Shown here: in pieces, positions 15,926 through 23,290 of the stretch
Layout: each line of letters starts with the position of its first letter
How positions within the stretch are numbered: position 1 is the first letter of the stretch
Source: Brevundimonas bullata
GTDB taxonomy: Bacteria > Pseudomonadota > Alphaproteobacteria > Caulobacterales > Caulobacteraceae
DNA length: 64,000 nt
NCBI RefSeq assembly: GCF_014207965.1
Contig: NZ_JACHLM010000002.1
Coordinates: forward strand, 372,001-436,000
Direction of reading: 5' to 3'
Translations under genes and position numbers: made by a program
Notes under the pieces: model-generated
Databases searched by the model: none
The model's input: only the letters and a program-made list of their open reading frames with translations
Told to the model about the DNA's origin: nothing

Positions 15926-16194
15926 CTTGCGGGATCTCCGAACAGGACGGGCGCGGCGAGACGGGCGGCGGCTTCGTCTGCGAAGCGAAGCGGGATAGTC
16001 TCGACGGGCGCGTGATGATCGTCCCCGGCCCAGACGCGTAGCAGCGGCGCTGGAGCGACCTGGTAGGCTTCCAGTTCAGGGTGCTCGTCCATGAAGTCCG
16101 AGGTGACGTTGACGTGCCAGCCGTGCAGAAGGACAGGCTGGCCATCAGGGTTGGTCGGTTCCGGTTCGTAGAGTTTGCCGATGAGGTCGATCAT
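15922..16194 (-). CDS. Small phage tail-region protein, unknown
   Basis: A 90-residue protein linked by four-base overlaps to the adhesin-like gene before it and the fibre gene after it. It begins MIDLIGKLYEPEPTNPDGQ and has GWHVNVTSDFMDEHPELEAYQ in the middle. The family was not recognised. Tight coupling to tail fibre genes suggests a structural or assembly role in the fibre network. Confidence 0.55.
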   Translation of the reverse strand: MIDLIGKLYEPEPTNPDGQPVLLHGWHVNVTSDFMDEHPELEAYQVAPAPLLRVWAGDDHHAPVETIPLRFADEAAARLAAPVLFGDPAR

Positions 16195-17312
16195 TGGGTC
16201 AGGCTCACCAACTGGGCGTCGGAGACCGCAAAAGGGAAGATCTGGAGAGACTGGATGGTCGCGTTGAGCGGCGAAGCGCCGCGCCCTTGCCCTATGGATA
16301 GCGTGGTCAGGTTTGGAGGCGGCACAGTCGGCGCCTTCGCGAGGTAGATCACTCCGTTCAAAGCCAAGGTATAGGTGTTGCCCTTGCGCCGCACGGCCCC
16401 CTTGACCTGCGCTGCTCCGGCGACAACCGGCCCGGGTATCGTCATCACCGCCTCGCCGCCAACCATGAGGCCGACCTCGACAGCTTGCGAGGGCCCGGTG
16501 CGCTGCATGTAAAGTCGGTTGTTGTTGTCTCCCGCGTCAAACTGGAAGTACCGCTGCGGTTGCACGCCATCCGCCGAGGCGGGGTGGCGCACTGAAATCA
16601 GCAGGGTAAAGTCCTCCCCCGCCGCGATAGTCTTCGCCAGCGACAGGATATCCGCTCCCCGCGTCGCCGCTGCGCCCGTCGTGATGATAGGGGACGAGGC
16701 GATGGAGGCTTGTTCGAGTTGGAGCCCGGAGAACTTTAGGGGGCGTTTGTTGGCGGTCTGGTGGCGGCGAGGGCCAAACTGCGTCGTCGGCACCGATGCT
16801 TGAGTTGTTCCGGTGACTTGAACCTCCCAAACATTCCCTGAGCGCCGGATGTATTTGGCCGACGGCGCGGTCAAGTCGGCCCCGTTCTGCGACCGTAACT
16901 GGAAATCAACCCCTGCGTCGTTGACGCCAAACACGGGCTGCGACCCGTCCGGCGTCTCAACCAGCAGCGAGCATATCACGACCGTAGAGGTCGGGATGGA
17001 TTGACACGCCGCCCAAGCGGCGGCGGTGCTGTCCGAGTTGTCTAGAGCGATCCACTTACGTCCAGAAAGCGGCGCATTGGCGGGGGCCGGGGCGTCAGAG
17101 CAGTTAAGAGCAGTGCCGCCGACAGCCACTTGCGCCGCAGTGGGATCCCACCGGGCAAACAAGTTCGTCCGCTGCCCCTCGACCAGCACGCCCAGGTCCG
17201 TAATGCGCGGGACGTTGGCCGCGAACTCAGCCAGGGTGCCGTCCGCGCGCCAGGCGGTCGCGGTTCCGGCGCGCGTGTAGGTGACGCCGGGGAGGTCCAG
17301 CAGGGCGGTCAT
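16191..17312 (-). CDS. Adhesin-like tail protein with lectin-type fold
   Basis: A 373-residue protein between I and H. The N-terminal segment with PRITDLGVLVEGQRTNLF (about residues 35-52) is the capping motif found in many phage head/tail spike and concanavalin-like proteins. The C-terminal half (about 225-370) looks like a LamG/concanavalin-like beta sandwich (YFQFDAGDNNNRLYMQ, VKGAVRRKGNTYTLALNGV). The role inferred is carbohydrate or receptor binding beside the main fibre. P2 has no equivalent at this position, so it is probably an acquired host-range module. Confidence 0.6.
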   Translation of the reverse strand: MTALLDLPGVTYTRAGTATAWRADGTLAEFAANVPRITDLGVLVEGQRTNLFARWDPTAAQVAVGGTALNCSDAPAPANAPLSGRKWIALDNSDSTAAAWAACQSIPTSTVVICSLLVETPDGSQPVFGVNDAGVDFQLRSQNGADLTAPSAKYIRRSGNVWEVQVTGTTQASVPTTQFGPRRHQTANKRPLKFSGLQLEQASIASSPIITTGAAATRGADILSLAKTIAAGEDFTLLISVRHPASADGVQPQRYFQFDAGDNNNRLYMQRTGPSQAVEVGLMVGGEAVMTIPGPVVAGAAQVKGAVRRKGNTYTLALNGVIYLAKAPTVPPPNLTTLSIGQGRGASPLNATIQSLQIFPFAVSDAQLVSLTQ

Positions 17313-17336
17313 GCGGGGTTCCGTGGGGTTGTCATG

Positions 17337-18335
17337 TCAGATCTCGGTCAGGCCGACGCGGTATTCGCCGTCGGCAAAGAGGAGCTCGACGCCAACGACG
17401 GCGAAAGCTTCGGCATCGGAGCGACTGGTGAGGCCGTAGAGGGTCCGTCCCCGCAGGATCAGCTTCTCGAGCAAGGCGATCCCGTCGCCGATCAGGCAGG
17501 AGCGATAGCGCGACCGGTCGAAAATCAGTTCGACTCCGCGCAAGGCGAAGTCGGTCGTCGCGAAGGGCCCAGACAAGCCGTAGAGCTGGCGGCCGCGATC
17601 CACGATCAGCTCGGTGCGCAGCGAGACATCGCCGGACAGGCCGATACGATAATGGCCGGGCACGAACATGAGCTCGACCCCGCCCCAGGCGAAGGCCGTG
17701 GCTAGGGCCGGGTCCGAGATGTCATAGGCGCCGGCGGCGCGGATCATCAGCGGCGCCAGGACGTCGTCGGTGTCCTCGGTCAGGACAATGCGCTGATAGG
17801 CCGACACGCGCGCCGCCCCGGCCAGGGTGACGCTTCCCGACGTGCTGAGCCCTTGGGTCAGGGTGAAGCGGGACCGCACAGGCTTGGTGCGCTCGACTTC
17901 GTCGATGACCTCCTGGACGAACTGCCCCGTCGCCGGCGCGCCGTCCGCACCGTTCAGCGTCAGCACCAGGTCGAAGGTGTAGGGATCACGCGGCGGTTGG
18001 TGGTCAAACCATTCGCGCAGGGCGATCTGACCGCCGAAGGCCGCGATGACGTCGCGGACCGACTTGGCCGAGCCCTTCCGACGGTGGACCTCGATCGAGG
18101 CCGCAATCAGGTTGCGTTTCACGCTCGGCGACCAGGCCGGGTTCCAGGCGTCAACCGAACGGGTGAAGGCCAGCCAGGGCAGGAAGACGTCGGGGCAGGC
18201 CTCGACGCTGATCAGGTCGCGCAAGGGGACGGGGATGGCGTCGATGCGCTGGGTCAGGACCTCGATCGCGCGCTCGAGACGTGTGGCGTTGGGCGGCAGG
18301 AGGGAGGCGGGATCCGCGCCATGCAGGTCCGTCAT
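17337..18335 (-). CDS. I: Phage tail protein I with C-terminal 48-residue repeats
   Basis: A 332-residue protein. The N-terminal 190 residues are gpI: LPPNATRLERAIEVLTQRI, then VFLPWLAFTRSVDAWNP and EVHRRKGSAKSVRDVI, a baseplate component. P2 gpI is about 176 residues; here an extension of about 140 residues holds repeats of exactly 48 residues starting at about 219, 267 and 315 (each opening GVEL-F, then YR-L, then R-LYGL), with a degenerate copy before them. ATG 18335 overlaps J by four bases and is preferred over the long upstream extension to 18452. The extension is unfamiliar and may bind the neighbouring adhesin. Confidence 0.85.
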   Translation of the reverse strand: MTDLHGADPASLLPPNATRLERAIEVLTQRIDAIPVPLRDLISVEACPDVFLPWLAFTRSVDAWNPAWSPSVKRNLIAASIEVHRRKGSAKSVRDVIAAFGGQIALREWFDHQPPRDPYTFDLVLTLNGADGAPATGQFVQEVIDEVERTKPVRSRFTLTQGLSTSGSVTLAGAARVSAYQRIVLTEDTDDVLAPLMIRAAGAYDISDPALATAFAWGGVELMFVPGHYRIGLSGDVSLRTELIVDRGRQLYGLSGPFATTDFALRGVELIFDRSRYRSCLIGDGIALLEKLILRGRTLYGLTSRSDAEAFAVVGVELLFADGEYRVGLTEI

Positions 18336-19246
18336 TCGGCGGCGCCCCCATGGCTGATCAAAATCCCCGTGCAAAGGGCGGTCTCGGTGGGCGAGCACAC
18401 GATGGTCTGCGCCGGCGCAATCAGATCCACGTCCTGGACGCCGTCGGTGCAAAGGGCGGCGATCAGCGCCGCGCGGGTGACGTCGCGGCCGAGCCGGCGG
18501 CTGCGTGCCAGATAGGCATCCAGCCGTCGGCGGGCTTCGGTCAGCACGAGAGCGGAATCGGGCCCGGTAAAGGTACGGATCACCGCATCGACGGTGAAGG
18601 TCGTAACCTCGGCCGCCTGAACCATGACCTGATCGGTCAGTGGGCGGACGTCGTCGGCCGCCACATAGGCGCGCACCTCTTCCAGCAAGGCCTGGCTGGG
18701 CGTGCCGTCGCCTGATCGGGCGAGGATGGTGACGAGGACCTGGCCGGGCGCGGGGCTGACGCAGCTGGCGTCCAGGACGTCGCCCGAGGCGGCGCGGGCG
18801 AAGCTGACGTAGGCGCCAGCTGGGCCGGCCACCGAATAGCCTTCGGGGCCCAGGAGGGCGCGCTCACGCAAGGCTTCGTCGCTTTCCATCACAGCGGGCG
18901 CGCCGGTCAGGGGGTTGGCGGGCGTGATCACCAGGCGCGTGGCGAAAGGTTGAGCTGCGACATCGAGATCTGCGCCGATGGCGTAGGGCAAGGTCATCGC
19001 CTTGGCGGCGTCGTTGACGCGCTGGCGTAGGTTGAGCTCGCGATAGGCGAACAGCTGGATCAGCTTGACCAGGACCTCGCTCTCGTCCTGCAGCACAGGC
19101 TCGACCTCGGGGGCGAGTTCGATCAGGCGCGCCTTGGCGGAGGCGACGATCTGGTCAAAGCTCAGCACCTCGATCACGGCTGGGAAGGGCAGCCGCGAAA
19201 GGTCGACGGCGGTCGTGCCGCCGGCAGGTCCGGAATACTGCGTCAT
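18332..19246 (-). CDS. J: Baseplate assembly protein J
   Basis: A 304-residue baseplate J family protein, similar in length to P2 gpJ. Visible family parts are LSRLPFPAVIEVLSFDQIV near residue 12, ELNLRQRVNDAAKAM near 75, the LTGAPAVMESDEALRERAL block near 115, and VLVTILARSGDGTPS near 170. J forms the baseplate wedge with W and I. ATG 19246 is preferred over 19273 because the family pattern starts there and the spacing to the late dyad (centre 56.5 bp upstream) then matches that of V. No Shine-Dalgarno sequence is visible. Confidence 0.9.
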   Translation of the reverse strand: MTQYSGPAGGTTAVDLSRLPFPAVIEVLSFDQIVASAKARLIELAPEVEPVLQDESEVLVKLIQLFAYRELNLRQRVNDAAKAMTLPYAIGADLDVAAQPFATRLVITPANPLTGAPAVMESDEALRERALLGPEGYSVAGPAGAYVSFARAASGDVLDASCVSPAPGQVLVTILARSGDGTPSQALLEEVRAYVAADDVRPLTDQVMVQAAEVTTFTVDAVIRTFTGPDSALVLTEARRRLDAYLARSRRLGRDVTRAALIAALCTDGVQDVDLIAPAQTIVCSPTETALCTGILISHGGAAE

Positions 19247-19289
19247 GGCCGGATAGGGCCGAGGCCGGGCCACGAGTGCGACCGGCCGC

Positions 19290-19315
19290 TGTTGTCAGGT
19301 CCGCCCCGCACAACA
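19290..19315 (-). promoter_or_regulatory. Late-activator (Ogr-type) dyad upstream of J
   Basis: Second copy of the 26-bp TGTTGT-N14-ACAACA dyad, identical to those at 13471 and 27013. Its centre is 56.5 bp upstream of ATG 19246 of J. The small plus-strand gene at 19364 starts 49 bp away on the other side. Confidence 0.75.
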
Positions 19316-19363
19316 AACGGCGACCTATGGTTAGATAGAGAGCATCGGCATGAGGAGATCCGT

Positions 19364-19567
19364 ATGGGATTCGATCAGTGGTTCATCAAACGAGCGGAGA
19401 GGAAGCTCAACCGCCCGCTGTCGCGGGATGAAAATACAGCGCTGATTATGGCGAAGCTTGGTTGCGGGCGTTGGGATCAGATCGGGCGCCAAGCCAAGAA
19501 GCGCATCTACAATCGCGCCCTCGGTTGGCCCTATCCCTACCGATCGGATACAGCGCCGGAGCACTAG
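19364..19567 (+). CDS. Small moron-like protein inside the late region
   Basis: A 67-residue protein starting at ATG 19364 after a clear GAGGAG ribosome-binding site about eight bases upstream. It is basic and tryptophan-rich (MGFDQWFIKRAERKLNRP, then CGRWDQIGRQAKKRIYNR) with no membrane segment. It is the only gene read on the plus strand between 5535 and 27084 and converges on S with a four-base overlap. This is the pattern of a moron, a gene expressed from the lysogen independently of late transcription. Family not recognised. Confidence 0.6.
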   Translation: MGFDQWFIKRAERKLNRPLSRDENTALIMAKLGCGRWDQIGRQAKKRIYNRALGWPYPYRSDTAPEH

Positions 19568-20250
19568 CCGGCGCCTTCCATGTGCGCCAGCAGTAGGGCC
19601 ATCATTGCCTCGTCATCTGCCTGACTGAAGCCCAGCAGTTCGCGTTGCGGGTATTGCGTCTCGGGTCCATCGGGGACGACGCGGTCTTTCAGCCCGAAAT
19701 GGTGGATGCGGGCGAGGCGCGACGCCCGACTGGTGAATTGGACGTAGGCTTCGTCGGTCGTAGCCCCGGCCTGCATGTGCGCCGGGGTTCGCAGCTTGGC
19801 GAACATCGCCTTGGCCTTGCGCTTCACGCCGCCTTTGCGGCCCCGGATAGCGCCGGCGATCGGGCCAGGATCCGCGCCGCCCTCGGCGGGCAGATGGCGG
19901 GCGATGCGATCCGCTCTGAACGTGCGAAGACCGTCAGCCTCGCGGTCGAATCCGGTCAGCATGTTCCCGCGCCGAACCCAGCTGCGCATGTCGACCAGGC
20001 GTTCGCCGTCGCCCTTGCGATAGATGAAGCGGATCGCCCGGCTAGCGGGCTTCTGGTCCTGTCGGGGTTTGCGTTTCGGCCAGGGCGCGCCGTCCGGCGC
20101 CACCTGGGCCTGGATACGTTTCTGCTGGGATCGGCGCAGCGCGAAGGCGGCGCGGCGCAGGAGGCGCGATCGCTCGCCGGCGGAAAGCCGGTCGAGGTAG
20201 CCGGAGACGGCTTCGCGGTAGATGGCGAGTTCGTCCTCGCGGTCGGCCAT
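19564..20250 (-). CDS. S: Phage virion morphogenesis/tail completion protein S
   Basis: A 228-residue protein of the gpS (virion morphogenesis) family. Marks are QQKRIQAQVAPDGAPWPKRK around residue 40, RWVRRG-like segments near 88, and the RASRLARIHHFGLKDRV block near 175, which is diagnostic. P2 S is about 150 residues; the extra length is in the middle. It ends just inside the convergent small gene and follows R by one base. Needed for finishing tails. Confidence 0.9.
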   Translation of the reverse strand: MADREDELAIYREAVSGYLDRLSAGERSRLLRRAAFALRRSQQKRIQAQVAPDGAPWPKRKPRQDQKPASRAIRFIYRKGDGERLVDMRSWVRRGNMLTGFDREADGLRTFRADRIARHLPAEGGADPGPIAGAIRGRKGGVKRKAKAMFAKLRTPAHMQAGATTDEAYVQFTSRASRLARIHHFGLKDRVVPDGPETQYPQRELLGFSQADDEAMMALLLAHMEGAG

Positions 20251-20251
20251 G

Positions 20252-20743
20252 TCAGGCGTGCGGGTGGGCGGTGCAGCTGACGATCAGTTCGTCGCCCAGG
20301 TAGATGCGGTGCAGCGGCTCGCCTCCCTCGAGGGCGAAAGGCAGCGGCTCCTCCGGCCGGGTCAGGTCGTAGCCGCCCTCGGCGCGCGGCGTCAGATAGA
20401 GGGTTTCGGTCAGCGGGATGCGAGCCATGATGTCGGCCTTGCCGTCATCGAGGAGTTCGACTTCCCAGTTCACGCCGCCGGCGGCCGCCGTGAGCGACTG
20501 CAGCTCGGGCTGCCAGCGCGCGATCCACAGCATGAGGGGAATGGTGATCTCGTCGATCGAGTAGGCGCAGTCCAGAATCCCCATGACCAGGGTGTAGCGA
20601 TACTCAAACGCCAGCCCGGGCCGGCCCTGGGCGACCATGCTGCCAGTTGGGATAGCGAAGTGAAGATCAGCCGGGTTGTCGCGCGCGCCGCGATGCGACA
20701 GCGCGGCGGTCATATGGGCTTTCAGGCTCTCGAGCTTGCGCAT
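20252..20743 (-). CDS. R: Phage tail completion protein R
   Basis: A 163-residue protein resembling P2 gpR: MRKLESLKAHMTAALSH at the N-terminus, YRYTLVMGILDCAYSIDEI near residue 47, and LMLWIARWQPELQ near 70. It acts in tail completion with S, which follows directly. Length as in P2. Confidence 0.85.
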   Translation of the reverse strand: MRKLESLKAHMTAALSHRGARDNPADLHFAIPTGSMVAQGRPGLAFEYRYTLVMGILDCAYSIDEITIPLMLWIARWQPELQSLTAAAGGVNWEVELLDDGKADIMARIPLTETLYLTPRAEGGYDLTRPEEPLPFALEGGEPLHRIYLGDELIVSCTAHPHA

Positions 20744-20787
20744 GGCTTATCCGAAGTTTGATGGACGAGGACCAGTGGCCGGCGGGA

Positions 20788-20973
20788 TCAACCCGCTGAC
20801 CGACCCGCCAGAATGACGCGGAGCGATGTCATCCAGGGGGTGTTGGCGAGGACGCCGTAGCGGCGGCCATCCATGACATAGGCCTGAGCGGTGAAGTCCA
20901 GGACCAGGCCGGGCGGCTGCCCCGCCACAGCACCCCGCGCAGCCCGCAGTCCGAGGGGCAGGGACAGGATCAC
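20788..20973 (-). CDS. Small phage protein, unknown
   Basis: A 61-residue protein with a GTG start at 20973 overlapping the previous stop (GTGA). It is rich in hydrophobic and basic residues (MILSLPLGLRAARGAV, then FTAQAYVMDGRRYGVL). It has no P2 counterpart that I recognise. The coupled pair here and at 20970-21455 lies between the spanin genes and R, where P2-like phages carry variable genes. Confidence 0.45.
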   Translation of the reverse strand: MILSLPLGLRAARGAVAGQPPGLVLDFTAQAYVMDGRRYGVLANTPWMTSLRVILAGRSAG

Positions 20974-21455
20974 TGCGCCAGGACGCCGAAGACGCGGTTG
21001 GCGGCCGGCGCTACCGAGAGAACGGGACGGACGCAGCGGAATCCGGCGAAGAGCAGCGGGTCGAGCGGCGTCCAGGCGCCGCCGCCTACCGTAACCGTGT
21101 AAAGCGCGCCGCCGAACTGCAGCGGCAGGAGCGCCGCTGGATCCGGACCTACCTCGAAACTCACGGCGGTTGGGCCAATGCCGATCGGGGATCGCAGCGC
21201 GACCGCGCGCTTCACGCCCAGGTCGACCGGTTGCACGGCCTTGGTCTGGCCGGTCGGAATTGTGGTGTCCAGCGTGACGGCGTCCGCGCCCTGCACCGAT
21301 ACGGCGTTATCGGATCCCACGGGCAAGGCGCGCCACTCGCCGTTGACCAGCTTGGCCAGGGAAAGCACGGCAGCGCGCGCCCAGGCATGGCGACGGCCAG
21401 ACCACCACGCCAGGACGCCGGCGTCGGTCCCAGGGCTATTCGAAAAGGCGTCCAT
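20970..21455 (-). CDS. Phage protein of unknown function (possible tail accessory)
   Basis: A 161-residue protein. ATG 21455 lies one base after the Rz1 stop and is preferred over a start at 21572, which would run back through the spanin gene. The protein is a beta-rich, low-charge chain (MDAFSNSPGTDAGVLAWWSG, then VTLDTTIPTGQTKAV and FGGALYTVTVGGGAWTPL), the look of a virion decoration or fibre component. No family was recognised. Translation is coupled to the small gene after it. Confidence 0.5.
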   Translation of the reverse strand: MDAFSNSPGTDAGVLAWWSGRRHAWARAAVLSLAKLVNGEWRALPVGSDNAVSVQGADAVTLDTTIPTGQTKAVQPVDLGVKRAVALRSPIGIGPTAVSFEVGPDPAALLPLQFGGALYTVTVGGGAWTPLDPLLFAGFRCVRPVLSVAPAANRVFGVLAQ

Positions 21456-21456
21456 G

Positions 21457-21798
21457 TCAGCGTCCGAGAAGACGGCGCCACCAGGTGGGCCGAGGTGAGA
21501 TGAGAGCAAGCCAGGCGTCCTGGTCGCGGTGTTCCCCGCCGTGGACGTCGACAGCCAGTTGTCGCCGCGCATCGCAAGATAGGATCTCGGCGCCGCGCAC
21601 GGCGTAGCCGATCTCCAGATCCGCCATGGTGGGGCTAGCCGGGAGGCGGCCCACCAGGACGCACGGCTGGATAGCCGTCGCCGGCATTTCTCGACGAGGC
21701 GGGATCACCGGGGCAGATGGCTGGCCGGATGTCGCACAGCTGCTGATCAACGTCGCGCAAGCGGCGAGTACGGTCAGGGTCAAGAGGGTTGCGCGCAT
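21457..21798 (-). CDS. Rz1-like outer-membrane spanin lipoprotein
   Basis: A 113-residue protein with a lipoprotein signal, MRATLLTLTVLAAC at the N-terminus (lipobox LAAC, Cys14; a second possible Cys at 22), followed by a proline-rich stretch (PSAPVIPPRREMPA). It overlaps the Rz gene by 164 bases in another frame, the usual nested Rz/Rz1 layout. It would span the periplasm with Rz to fuse membranes at lysis. The C-terminal 50 residues (ending SPRPTWWRRLLGR) make it longer than most Rz1 proteins. Equivalent in position to P2 lysC. Confidence 0.7.
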   Translation of the reverse strand: MRATLLTLTVLAACATLISSCATSGQPSAPVIPPRREMPATAIQPCVLVGRLPASPTMADLEIGYAVRGAEILSCDARRQLAVDVHGGEHRDQDAWLALISPRPTWWRRLLGR

Positions 21799-22120
21799 CG
21801 ATGGCGATCCTGGCGTCGGAGGTGAGGGAGAAGGCGGCCTGCCTGGCGGCGTCGGTCTGCTGCAGGACGACCTCAACCCGGGTTGTGGTGTCCTGCGCGC
21901 CGGCGACCTCGATCTGGCGCGCGGCGGCGCCGTTCGTGGCGACCGCCGCCGAAGCCTCCGCACGCTCGGCGCGGCGCCCGACCGTGTTGAACGGGTCAAA
22001 GCGGACGCCGAGGCCGCCAAGGGCGAAAAGGACGAGAGCGGCGATGGCCAGCAACGTGACCACGGAGATCACGCCGCCGAAGGGCGTCGCAAAGTTCAAG
22101 GTGCGGGTCAGGGCCTTCAT
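21635..22120 (-). CDS. Rz-like inner-membrane spanin
   Basis: A 161-residue protein starting at ATG 22120, which overlaps the amidase stop (ATGA). A single transmembrane segment lies at about residues 18-40 (GVISVVTLLAIAALVLFALG). A helical periplasmic part follows (ERAEASAAVATNGAAARQ to QQTDAARQAAFS), and the C-terminus is proline-rich. Topology and overlap with the Rz1-like gene identify it as the inner spanin subunit (P2 lysB position). The frame is open far upstream, but that part is a shadow of the amidase. Confidence 0.7.
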   Translation of the reverse strand: MKALTRTLNFATPFGGVISVVTLLAIAALVLFALGGLGVRFDPFNTVGRRAERAEASAAVATNGAAARQIEVAGAQDTTTRVEVVLQQTDAARQAAFSLTSDARIAIDARNPLDPDRTRRLRDVDQQLCDIRPAICPGDPASSRNAGDGYPAVRPGGPPPG

Positions 22121-22584
22121 CAGCGACTGCCCCGGGCATTCCACCAGGCGCGGACGTCGAAGCAGGGGCAGGCCTTCAGCCATTCGTTTGGTGAGATCTT
22201 GCCGTCGCCGTTCTTGTCTGGCGACAGGTCGCGGTGGCCTAGGATCTGCGCGGCCGGATAGGCGGCCTGCAGCTTGAGCAGTTGCTGCTCCAGGGCCTCG
22301 TATTGCGCTGGCGTGTAGTTCTGGTCCGGCTGCCCCTTGGCGTCGACGCCGCCGATTAGACAGACGCCGAGCGAGACGCTGTTGAAGCCGGAGACGTGGG
22401 CGCCGGCGACGGTGTCGGCGCGGCCCTTCTCGACGCGGCCATCGCGACGGATGACGTAGTGATAGCCGACGTCGTTGAAGCCGCGCTGCAGGTGCATGGC
22501 GCGGATCTCTTTCACGCCGATGTCGCGCGTCGGCGGCGTGGCCGCGCAGTGCACCACCAGGTAGCGGATGGACTTGATCGTCAT
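22120..22584 (-). CDS. Endolysin, N-acetylmuramoyl-L-alanine amidase
   Basis: A 154-residue Amidase_2/T7-lysozyme-type enzyme that cuts the amide bond between muramic acid and the stem peptide. The zinc ligands are visible: His13 in YLVVHCAATPP, His116-region in QILGHRDLSPD, and the Cys (ACPCFDVRAW) that replaces or follows the third ligand; the YHYVIRRDGRV segment near residue 41 is typical. No signal peptide, so it needs the holin. P2 uses a different lysin (K), so this is a replaced lysis gene. Overlaps both neighbours by four bases. Confidence 0.9.
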   Translation of the reverse strand: MTIKSIRYLVVHCAATPPTRDIGVKEIRAMHLQRGFNDVGYHYVIRRDGRVEKGRADTVAGAHVSGFNSVSLGVCLIGGVDAKGQPDQNYTPAQYEALEQQLLKLQAAYPAAQILGHRDLSPDKNGDGKISPNEWLKACPCFDVRAWWNARGSR

Positions 22585-22823
22585 TTGGGGTTGTCTCCTC
22601 GCCAGGCGCGTACAAGCGCGATGATGTGCTCGGCCGTGGGGCCGATCAGGTAGAGGGCGATCAGGGTGGCCAGCAGAAGGATCAGCCGATCGGCGATGAC
22701 CCGCAGATCGCCGTCAGGGATCCGGGCAATCAGGAAATGCAGCTGGGTCATGGCCCAGACGGCCACCACCCAGGTGATAAGGCGGCGCCAGAGCCATTGA
22801 GATTCGGGAAGCGGCCGGTTCAT
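22581..22823 (-). CDS. Putative holin
   Basis: An 80-residue protein with two hydrophobic segments, about residues 13-31 (LITWVVAVWAMTQLHFLI) and 44-65 (ADRLILLLATLIALYLIG), and a charged C-terminus (VRAWRGDNPK). Size, topology and position directly before the amidase gene fit a class II holin. Overlaps the preceding and following genes by four bases. Confidence 0.6.
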   Translation of the reverse strand: MNRPLPESQWLWRRLITWVVAVWAMTQLHFLIARIPDGDLRVIADRLILLLATLIALYLIGPTAEHIIALVRAWRGDNPK

Positions 22824-23059
22824 CGTGCGCGATCCTTCTCCAGCTGAGCGCGGATCCAGGCGATGTCACCCTGGATGTGCTCTACCCGCTCATCGAGACG
22901 CGCAAAGTCGCCGCGCGTGATGGGCGCGACGGCCGCCTCCATGGCCTCGACCCGAGAGAAGAGGCTGCCGAAGGCGACGGCGACGATCATCACCTGCACG
23001 CCCACGGCGAAGCAGAGCTGCAGCAGGCTGATCGTGAAGGTGACGGGGTTCTTGTTCAC
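22820..23059 (-). CDS. Small membrane protein with coiled coil, possible holin partner
   Basis: A 79-residue protein with a GTG start. One transmembrane segment (about residues 8-30, ISLLQLCFAVGVQVMIVAVA) is followed by an amphipathic helix (RLDERVEHIQGDIAWIRAQL). This layout resembles XhlA-type phage membrane proteins and antiholins in shape only. Its place in the lysis cassette suggests control of or help to the holin. Confidence 0.5.
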   Translation of the reverse strand: MNKNPVTFTISLLQLCFAVGVQVMIVAVAFGSLFSRVEAMEAAVAPITRGDFARLDERVEHIQGDIAWIRAQLEKDRAR

Positions 23060-23062
23060 GGC

Positions 23063-23290
23063 TCAGGTCCAGAGTTGGGTCATGGGAACCGGCGCTGCGC
23101 TGCGCGCGCCGGCGGGAACGAGGACTTGCTGTCCACGCGTTAGGAAAAGGCCGGCGTCGGCGAGGCCCGGGTTAGCTTCCAGCACTCGTTCGACGGCCGG
23201 CGCGCCCTGACGCAGCACCCGCCAGACCAGCTGATCGAGGGTTTCGCCCTGGACCGCCTCCACCGGCATCATGTCGTTGCCGCGCGCCAT
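23063..23290 (-). CDS. X: Tail protein X (LysM-like)
   Basis: A 75-residue protein of the P2 gpX family: VQGETLDQLVWRVLRQG, then VLEANPGLADAGLFLTRGQ and VLVPAG, a LysM-like fold. P2 X lies between L and the holin gene, as here. It overlaps L by ATGA. The exact role in the tail is not settled for the family. Confidence 0.85.
   Translation of the reverse strand: MARGNDMMPVEAVQGETLDQLVWRVLRQGAPAVERVLEANPGLADAGLFLTRGQQVLVPAGARSAAPVPMTQLWT

Noticed and set aside
19292..19567. Longer 91-residue version of the small plus-strand gene
   Set aside because: Its start lies inside the late dyad; ATG 19364 has a clear ribosome-binding site.
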